DNA of 64,000 bases, taken from the NCBI RefSeq assembly GCF_024582835.1, contig NZ_CP102096.1, positions 1,798,001-1,862,000 of the forward strand, given 5' to 3'. The stretch comes from Vibrio japonicus (GTDB lineage Bacteria > Pseudomonadota > Gammaproteobacteria > Enterobacterales > Vibrionaceae). The notes under the pieces were generated by a model, which worked only from the letters and a program-made list of their open reading frames with translations, made no database searches and was not told the origin of the DNA. Shown one piece after another: positions 58,298 to 64,000 of the stretch (position 1 is its first letter; each line of letters begins with the position of its first letter). The translations under genes and the position numbers were made by a program.

Positions 58298-58368
58298 ACC
58301 AATCTGGATAAGTAGATGTTCAGGTAATTACGCTGGAAACATCGCTTAGAACAAGGCATGAATTAATG

Positions 58369-58599
58369 CTACATAGTAACCGTCACGGCTAATGCATTCT
58401 GACGTACAACTGAGTAGCGTACTCGGGTAATTTTGTCCGTACTGTTGGTATCAATAAAACGCGACAGGACGCCCTTTTTTATCCATACAGACAACATGGC
58501 ATCTACACCATCACAACTTAACACAAACTTCTTGGCGAGCTCAGACTGGCTGACACTGCCTTGTTGCTCAATGTACTGCTTCAATTCGTTCAAAATCAT
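58369..58599 (-). CDS. feoC: ferrous iron transport protein FeoC-like
   Basis: A 76-aa winged-helix protein encoded last in the feo operon, with a helix-turn-helix pattern (SQSELAKKFVLSCDGVDAML). In Vibrio, FeoC interacts with the cytosolic part of FeoB. It lacks the cysteine cluster of the enterobacterial form, as is usual in Vibrio. It overlaps feoB by 4 nt. Confidence 0.85.
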   Translation of the reverse strand: MILNELKQYIEQQGSVSQSELAKKFVLSCDGVDAMLSVWIKKGVLSRFIDTNSTDKITRVRYSVVRQNALAVTVTM

Positions 58600-60869
58600 G
58601 CTACTTGAGCCTCCAATGTTTGCTGTTGCTTACCTTTCGATTTAAGAAGGCGGTAGGTCGCGAAACTGCAGAGTACAATACCGGAAATCCATGCAGCACT
58701 GCTCACTGGATGTAGACTGAAATGGGTGGCTTGGTAATACAGACTGGATGAGCCATATGCCAATCCCATCGTCCAAACGGCAATAAAACGGGCATATCTG
58801 TCACCAAATTCACGAACGTAAGCACCCATTGCGGCGACACAAGGCGTGTAAAGTAAGATAAAGATCAGGTATGCAAAAGCCGCATTTCCAGTAACAAAGT
58901 GATCATTCAAATTACCAAAAATTGACGAGTTCACTTCTTGTTCTTCCGCCACAGCCGCACTATCTGTCAAATCACCCACCTCCAGACCAAGTGGATCTGA
59001 GTAACTCAAGCCCATTAAATTTTCAGGGATCGACATGACAGCCTCTTCAAAACTTGCCACTAAGTCATATTCTGCACTTTCCCCTTCGCTTGGCGCATAA
59101 AGATTATTTAGCGTACCCACTACCGCTTCTTTCGCAAAAATACCAGTGATAATACCGACGGTTGCAGGCCAGTTATCTTCTTCAATGCCCATTGGCGAAA
59201 AAATAGGAGTAATGACTTGTGACGCCTTTGATAAGACAGAGTTTTCGCTATCTTCGTTACCAAACGACCCATCTGTCCCCACGGAGTTCAAAAAGCTCAG
59301 TAAAGCCACAACAATCACGATCGTTTTACCTGCACCCAATACAAAGCGTTTTAGCTTTTGCCACGTTTTGAGCATCACGTTTTGCATGGTAGGCAATTCG
59401 TAGTCGGGCATTTCCATCACCAAGCTATCACTAGAGCCTGGATAAAGCGTTTTCTTTAAAATAACACCCGTAAATACCGCGGCTACAATGCCTAGAATGT
59501 AAAGCAGAAATACAATGTTCTGGCCACTTTCAGGAAAGAATGCCGCTGCGAATAAAGCGTACACAGGTAGACGAGCACCACAGGACATAAAAGGTGCCAT
59601 CGACGCTGCTAGCTTACGTTCGCGCTCTTGATCGAGTGTACGAGTCGCCATAATTGCGGGTACGTTACAGCCAAAACCAAGGACTAATGGCACAAACGCT
59701 TTACCCGGTAACCCAATCTTTTGCATCACTTTATCTAATACGAATGCTGCACGAGACATGTAACCAGAGCTTTCTAATACGGCTAGGAAAAGATACAAAC
59801 AAGCGATAACCGGAATAAAAGTCGCGACAGTCTGAACACCCCCACCGAGACCATCGGCAACCAGTGTGACTAACCATACGGGAAGGTGGTCATCCAATAG
59901 ATAATGCCCACCATCAACAAGCAGTGCCCCGACGCCAATGTCGAAGAAATCAATGAATGCGCTACCAATATTGATGGAGAACATAAACATCAAATACATC
60001 ACGACAAAGAAAAATGGAACACCAACCCATTTGTTTAAAATTACGCGATCTACTTTTTCAGTGAAGTTGTGGCTCAGTTTCCCTTCGGTTTTACGCACCT
60101 TCGTGGTTAATGTATGAAGGTATGTGTATTTAACGTCGGCAACAATTAAATCGACATCTAATTCGAGTCGAGCACGTTCAGTGACCACTTCTTCACTTTC
60201 ATTCTGAGCTAATGAATTAAGTACAAGACGATCATTTTCCAGCGCACGGATAGCCAAAGAACGGCTAGCTACCTCAACCTGATTTTTGAACATGCATTCG
60301 ATCTTTTCAATCGCTTGCTCAAACTCAATGCCATAGTTGAGTTCGAGTTCGTCGAGCGCGACACCTTGTACAAGTACTTTGTGTAATCGCTCTTTAAATG
60401 CTTGTACCTGAGATTTGCTGTTTGCGGAAATCGCGAAAACCGGACAGCCTAGCTCTTTTTCCAGTAATTTAATGTTGATAGTTTGACGCTCTCGCTTCAA
60501 CGCATCCATTTTGTTTAACACGATGACCATTGGACGACCTAACTCACGCAATTGAAGCGTCATATATAAACTGCGTTCAAGGCAAGTCGCGTCGACTACA
60601 TTGATAATTAGGTCGGCCGGATGAGTTAAAACGGCTCGCGATGCGATGGACTCGTCGATACTATTGCCATCATTCCCACTATCAAGCGCATAGATACCCG
60701 GCAAGTCTGTGAGATAAAAGTCATCGCCTGAGTGCGTATATTTGCCCGTTTTTTTCTCAATGGTGACACCAGCCCAGTTACCTACCTGCTGTTTTGCCCC
60801 TGTTAAGCCATTAAATAATGTTGTTTTACCGCTATTTGGATTACCAACAGTTAGGATCTGGTAGTTCAT
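58596..60869 (-). CDS. feoB: ferrous iron transporter FeoB
   Basis: A 757-aa inner-membrane Fe(II) permease. The N-terminal GTPase has G1 GNPNSGKTTLFN (residues 9-20), G3 DLPGIY, G4 NKMD and G5, followed by a helical GDI domain. The membrane part has about eight helices including the Gate motifs (GCNVPAIMATR and the later C-S-G type GCRLP segment seen as SCGARLPVYAL). It overlaps feoA by 4 nt and feoC by 4 nt, so translation is coupled. Confidence 0.97.
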   Translation of the reverse strand: MNYQILTVGNPNSGKTTLFNGLTGAKQQVGNWAGVTIEKKTGKYTHSGDDFYLTDLPGIYALDSGNDGNSIDESIASRAVLTHPADLIINVVDATCLERSLYMTLQLRELGRPMVIVLNKMDALKRERQTINIKLLEKELGCPVFAISANSKSQVQAFKERLHKVLVQGVALDELELNYGIEFEQAIEKIECMFKNQVEVASRSLAIRALENDRLVLNSLAQNESEEVVTERARLELDVDLIVADVKYTYLHTLTTKVRKTEGKLSHNFTEKVDRVILNKWVGVPFFFVVMYLMFMFSINIGSAFIDFFDIGVGALLVDGGHYLLDDHLPVWLVTLVADGLGGGVQTVATFIPVIACLYLFLAVLESSGYMSRAAFVLDKVMQKIGLPGKAFVPLVLGFGCNVPAIMATRTLDQERERKLAASMAPFMSCGARLPVYALFAAAFFPESGQNIVFLLYILGIVAAVFTGVILKKTLYPGSSDSLVMEMPDYELPTMQNVMLKTWQKLKRFVLGAGKTIVIVVALLSFLNSVGTDGSFGNEDSENSVLSKASQVITPIFSPMGIEEDNWPATVGIITGIFAKEAVVGTLNNLYAPSEGESAEYDLVASFEEAVMSIPENLMGLSYSDPLGLEVGDLTDSAAVAEEQEVNSSIFGNLNDHFVTGNAAFAYLIFILLYTPCVAAMGAYVREFGDRYARFIAVWTMGLAYGSSSLYYQATHFSLHPVSSAAWISGIVLCSFATYRLLKSKGKQQQTLEAQVA

Positions 60870-61096
60870 GACTTAACCTCCACCAAAATTGAATCGGCAA
60901 TTTTAGTGCGCACTGCAAGAGAAACACCGCGCGCTTCTATCTGCAGAGGGTCACCCAGCGGAGCCTTCCTAATAAGCGTGACTTCTGTTTTAGGCAGTAA
61001 CCCCATTACCATTAGCTTCTTTCGCACGTCATTAGACAGTTCAGAAAAATTTAAAATAGTGGCTTGCTGACCACTTTTTAGCTGGGAGAGTTTCAT
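60866..61096 (-). CDS. feoA: ferrous iron transport protein FeoA
   Basis: A 76-aa SH3-fold protein that acts with FeoB in Fe(II) uptake. The conserved MGLLPKTEVTLIRKAPLGDP segment lies in the middle. It is the first gene of feoABC, with a candidate Fur box and direct repeats upstream. Confidence 0.95.
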   Translation of the reverse strand: MKLSQLKSGQQATILNFSELSNDVRKKLMVMGLLPKTEVTLIRKAPLGDPLQIEARGVSLAVRTKIADSILVEVKS

Positions 61097-61115
61097 GGGC
61101 TAATTATCTCTTTAG

Positions 61116-61137
61116 GAATGAGAAGGATTATTATTTC
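61116..61137. promoter_or_regulatory. candidate Fur box upstream of feoA
   Basis: GAATGAGAAGGATTATTATTTC aligns with the Fur consensus (repeats of GATAAT/ATTATC), with several mismatches, at 20-41 bp before the feoA start. Fur repression of feo is well known; the site itself is a visual match only. Confidence 0.45.
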
Positions 61138-61204
61138 TAGTTTTTAATGTTACTCCCCATAGCGTTCCGTAATCTTGTCTGAAATCAATAATTCCAGTTT
61201 TGAC

Positions 61205-61246
61205 ACGTCACTTTCGTCAAAACCAACCACGTCAAACTCGTCAAAA
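61205..61246. repeat. 24-bp-spaced direct repeat upstream of feoA
   Basis: Two 18-bp units, ACGTCA-N3-TCGTCAAAA (61205-61222 and 61229-61246), match at 15 of 18 bases, giving four CGTCA boxes at spacings of 9, 15 and 9 bp. The left end also overlaps the palindrome TGACACGTCA. The array looks like a binding site for a repeat-recognising activator. Confidence 0.5.
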
Positions 61247-61385
61247 ACCTAGTTTCATAAACGAGACCAATCAGAATCAAAACTATAAAATAAAGAAAAA
61301 ATACAACTTTATTCATTAAAATCAATTACTTAACAAATATGTCGTTTTTCTTATATTACAATGGCGTTAATTTTATAAATAAATC

Positions 61386-61540
61386 AAGAGGTCGTGGTTA
61401 TAGTTAACCCATCGAAAGGGCACACCCCTTGAGATTTTCAATTCCAGAGGTGACGCTATCTGCGTCACTCCGGCAGCAAGCGAAGGTGTCGTTGGCACCC
61501 GTGGTATAGTCCCCCCGGCTATACCACGATATTTTTTTCT
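61386..61540 (+). ncRNA. candidate small RNA with five hairpins and C-rich terminator loop
   Basis: A free-standing plus-strand unit between two minus-strand genes, with no ORF in the same sense. A promoter-like TATAAA (61374-61379) precedes it. Predicted hairpins are GGTTA/TAACC (61396-61409), AAGGG/CCCTT (61416-61430), perfect GTGACGC/GCGTCAC (61450-61468), GGTGTC/GGCACC (61485-61499) and the terminator. The terminator stem is CGTGGTATAG/CTATACCACG (61500-61528), with loop TCCCCCCGG and U-tract at 61532-61538. The C-rich loop could pair with Shine-Dalgarno sequences. I do not recognise a known family, and the 5' end is a guess. Confidence 0.6.
61500..61540 (+). terminator. strong terminator of the plus-strand candidate RNA
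   Basis: A perfect 10-bp stem with a 9-nt C-rich loop, followed by ATATTTTTTT. On the minus strand no U-tract follows, so it works only for plus-strand transcription. Confidence 0.9.
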
Positions 61541-61773
61541 TCTCTCTTTATTGCACACTTCCCAATCAACGCTAATTCTCTTAAATACAACTTCCATACT
61601 TTCACGGTAATGCTTGGAACAGTTTCGAGTCTGCTCATAGCCTTCCGCAATTTGAGCGTGAACGCAATTTGGGCTTTATGAGCATTTGGAACTTATTGTG
61701 TTTAAGGATTGAATGGCTGACCAAACAGGGCAGAGATGATTGGGTAATAGGGGCTGAAGAGTAGAGCAGCTTT

Positions 61774-61819
61774 AAATCAGGCAGATACGTACGTTATGAT
61801 TACCTAAACTGCCTGATTC
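61774..61819 (-). terminator. long-loop inverted repeat after the AraC-type regulator gene
   Basis: AATCAGGCAG (61775-61784) and CTGCCTGATT (61809-61818) are perfect inverted 10-mers with a 24-nt loop, 45-90 nt past the regulator stop. On the minus strand it is followed by TAAAGCTGC, so it is not a classical terminator but could protect or end the mRNA. Confidence 0.35.
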
Positions 61820-61841
61820 ACAATGTTAGATTCGGTGAGGA

Positions 61842-61865
61842 TTAAATTATACCAAGCTGAGGTTA
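61842..61865. repeat. second copy of the 24-bp repeat seen at 30704-30727
   Basis: The 24 bases agree with 30704-30727 at 22 positions (common core AGCTGAGGTTA preceded by TTAAATTAT). Both copies end at the stop codon of a minus-strand gene, mlaA and this regulator. A dispersed genomic repeat is the likely explanation. Confidence 0.55.
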
Positions 61866-64000
61866 GCTATCTTGTTGCTCTATAAATTGCGTCGGAGACA
61901 TTCCAAATCGATGCTTGAAGCGCTGACTAAAATATGACGGATCATTAAAGCCACACTCAAACGCCACCTCAGCCACCTTTTCGCCTGCAAGTAAACGACG
62001 ACAAGCATTATCTAAACGCACCTCTGTTAAATATTCGGTGAACGTTTTTTCTACCGTCGATTTTAAACGCCGTTGGAGGCTTCTTTCTGACACATAGAGC
62101 AATTTTGCGGCTGTGGATGTACTAAAGTCAGGATCTGCGTATTGCTCATCAACGAGTTGTCTTATTCGGATAAGCCACGGATCATCCATCGAAGTATGCT
62201 CATCAGTGTCCATCACATCTAAGTGCTCAATGGCATCTTCGACTAATGGCTCACTGACTCGCCAGCAAAGCTCCGTCAAGTTCCTTTCGGTCGACATATG
62301 AAGATTGAATTTACCTCCACTTTGCTCGACCATTGTTTGTACAGCCTGTATCGTCGCGGAGTTATTGTCGCTTTCTATCGATTCACCTTCGTCAACAAGG
62401 GTGAGGACGATTGTCTCTCCCTCTTTACGTGTAGAAATAGCAACGGCTTGATTTCTATAGCAGCGTCTGACTAGGCTATCAAAAAGTAAGTTAAGTAACT
62501 CATCCAAGTTTGACGTACCTAAACTTACAAAATAATCACAGTCATCATCCGATTTTAACTCGACACTCACACCGGCTTTAGCCAACTCGTTTTCCCAGCC
62601 ATCGAGTACAGACTGAAGAATAAGGGTTAGGTTGTACACAGCCAAAGACTCGCTGTTTGTATTCCTGACATGCAGAAGTAAATCCAATTCCTGACGAAAT
62701 GATTTCAACAATTTTCTTTCAGCTACACTGAAATCTGAATTCGGATTTATACCATGTTGACTAAAACGCTCTTTCATCGCGTTAATAGACTGGCTTAGGA
62801 TGAGACGTCTTATCTGCAATTGTTTTCGAAGTTGCTGGTTGTTACTCAACAAAATTCTACTTTGGTGTCTTAGCTGATTTGTTTTCAATGCTACCTGAGA
62901 TTTTAGCTTTCGGTTGGCTTTAGACATCATTCGAGAGCGCCAATAGACAAGTATGACAACAAGCCAAATCGCGCTTAGTACATATCCAACAATAGCGTAG
63001 GCGGTAAGAAACCAAGGTTTTGCCACTTCAAATTGATAAAAATTACTTTGTCCCCTCTGAGACTCATTGATTACAGCACGCACTTCAAGGTGGTATTCAC
63101 CGGGAATCAGGTGCTCGATACTCAACGTAGAGCTATCTAGCAACGCCCACTCATCATTGTTTAAGCGATACTCTAAGTTGAGTTTGTTCACTTGCGGTAA
63201 TGCACCAAACTTAAAGGCGATAGATTCTCCGTAGGTAAGTACTGGCGTGGCTACTGACGGGGTGCCTAATGAGAGCAATCGCTGATTGACCATCACCTGA
63301 CTAATGATAACTTTCACATCTGGCACTTTGCTAACCAGAAGTTCCTGGGTATTCACCGTAATCAAATTTAAGTGGGAACCGAGTAGTATTACTCGTTCGT
63401 TATCCCCACTACTAGTGCATAGCTGAGAGGAGAATTCATTGCTGACCAGTCCATATGGTTCTCCATAATGTTTAAGTATTTCACCTTGATTCGAGTAATG
63501 AGTTAATCCCGAAGAGGACGTAAGCCAAATACCATCTCTATTGCTTATTAAGCATCTAGGTGTAATGTGATCATCGAGCAATGGCAAAGGTTCAACATAA
63601 TTGGTCTCTAGGTTTAGCTTATAAACCCCGTAACGGGCAGCAACCCAGACCTCATGCTCAGATACTGGCTCAACACTAATGACGTATCCATAGGGAGCAC
63701 TCTCGCCAGCAAAACGTATTTTACCATTTCGCAAAACGTAAACACCATGCTCTGTACCGAGCACCAAATCTTGCGTACTCGTCACAATCATGTTGGTCAT
63801 TTGACCTGGTAGATACTTCTCTATCATCCACTCAGAACCAAAGGACGAAAGCTTACGCTCGTTCAGTTGATAGCTCCATAATCGATTATCACTGACCCAC
63901 CAGAGTGTGTCTTCATGATCGATATTGATGAACCTTATCTCAGTGTTTCTGAGAAGATCGGGCACTTGCTTGCCACTCAGTGGCTTACCAGAAACAACAT
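61863..64000 (-). CDS. propeller/Y_Y_Y/AraC-type membrane regulator, partial
   Basis: At least 711 residues, continuing past the right edge: the frame is open to base 64000. The visible part starts in a beta-propeller of Reg_prop type, followed by a Y_Y_Y domain (YHLEVRAVINESQ), one transmembrane helix (about 320-341 from GTG 63965), a coiled coil, a degenerate HATPase-like domain (TSNLDELLNLLFDSLVRR, LVDEGESIE) and an AraC-type DNA-binding domain (VRLDNACRRLLAGEKVAEVA, GFNDPSYFSQRFKHRFG). It resembles hybrid two-component regulators, but I see no HisKA histidine motif and no receiver, so it may act as a one-component membrane regulator. Ligand and targets are unknown. Confidence 0.85.
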   Translation of the reverse strand, partial: VVSGKPLSGKQVPDLLRNTEIRFINIDHEDTLWWVSDNRLWSYQLNERKLSSFGSEWMIEKYLPGQMTNMIVTSTQDLVLGTEHGVYVLRNGKIRFAGESAPYGYVISVEPVSEHEVWVAARYGVYKLNLETNYVEPLPLLDDHITPRCLISNRDGIWLTSSSGLTHYSNQGEILKHYGEPYGLVSNEFSSQLCTSSGDNERVILLGSHLNLITVNTQELLVSKVPDVKVIISQVMVNQRLLSLGTPSVATPVLTYGESIAFKFGALPQVNKLNLEYRLNNDEWALLDSSTLSIEHLIPGEYHLEVRAVINESQRGQSNFYQFEVAKPWFLTAYAIVGYVLSAIWLVVILVYWRSRMMSKANRKLKSQVALKTNQLRHQSRILLSNNQQLRKQLQIRRLILSQSINAMKERFSQHGINPNSDFSVAERKLLKSFRQELDLLLHVRNTNSESLAVYNLTLILQSVLDGWENELAKAGVSVELKSDDDCDYFVSLGTSNLDELLNLLFDSLVRRCYRNQAVAISTRKEGETIVLTLVDEGESIESDNNSATIQAVQTMVEQSGGKFNLHMSTERNLTELCWRVSEPLVEDAIEHLDVMDTDEHTSMDDPWLIRIRQLVDEQYADPDFSTSTAAKLLYVSERSLQRRLKSTVEKTFTEYLTEVRLDNACRRLLAGEKVAEVAFECGFNDPSYFSQRFKHRFGMSPTQFIEQQDS

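Noticed and set aside
61386..61540. c-di-GMP or other riboswitch
   Set aside because: No gene follows on the plus strand and the conserved cores of known riboswitches are absent.
61373..61597. 74-aa minus-strand ORF
   Set aside because: It lies antisense to the candidate RNA, its composition follows the hairpin sequence, and it has no convincing ribosome site or family resemblance.

Overview
The window looks like a chromosomal segment of a Vibrio, most likely of the Harveyi clade (V. parahaemolyticus/V. alginolyticus type). The evidence is a near full-length match to the Vibrio regulator AphB as I remember it, the Vibrio-specific ParC/ParP genes inside the chemotaxis operon, the flhA-flhF-flhG-fliA-che order, a tandem fadL pair and feoABC. 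Species assignment is inference. Almost all of it is core genome; I see no prophage, CRISPR array, tRNA, rRNA or intact insertion sequence.

Layout. 1-2.1 kb: gapA and a hexose-6-phosphate mutarotase. 2.3-7.1 kb: a DctB/DctD two-component system and a DASS dicarboxylate transporter, with a textbook sigma-54 promoter and a DctD-type palindrome between them. 7.4-14.2 kb: rlmA, a ChaN-like lipoprotein, an unknown 117-aa protein behind a sigma-54-like promoter, a secreted alkaline phosphatase behind tandem Pho boxes, an MscS channel and two cysteine-cluster proteins. 14.3-18.8 kb: recR, ybaB, dnaX (with a conserved -1 frameshift signal), apt, ybaN and a 43-aa membrane protein. 18.9-21.8 kb: an RssB-like regulator, aphB and a nitroreductase. 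21.9-25.4 kb: fadIJ with a FadR-type operator on its promoter.

25.4-30.5 kb: a candidate CRP-driven small RNA, an ECF sigma factor overlapping a DUF3379 membrane protein (possible anti-sigma), and two FadL porins. 30.5-31.5 kb: a 225-bp repeat element with an attC-like core, then mlaA. 31.5-38.6 kb: ccmABCDEFGHI. 38.8-51.3 kb: one long flagellar/chemotaxis operon, flhA-flhF-flhG-fliA-cheY-cheZ-cheA-cheB-parC-parP-cheW-DUF2802, starting at a sigma-54 promoter and ending at a strong terminator. 51.5-58.3 kb: sixA, an M16 protease, yecM, argS and a HIT protein. 58.3-61.1 kb: feoABC. 61.3-61.6 kb: a second candidate small RNA. The right edge cuts through a propeller/Y_Y_Y/AraC membrane regulator.

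The most interesting items are the two apparently unannotated structured RNAs (minus strand about 25562-25720; plus strand about 61386-61540), the attC-like repeat element at 30508-30732, ybaN lacking a normal start codon behind a 43-aa ORF, and the sigma-54-like promoter before an unknown small protein. All regulatory calls come from reading the sequence by eye and were not computed or searched.
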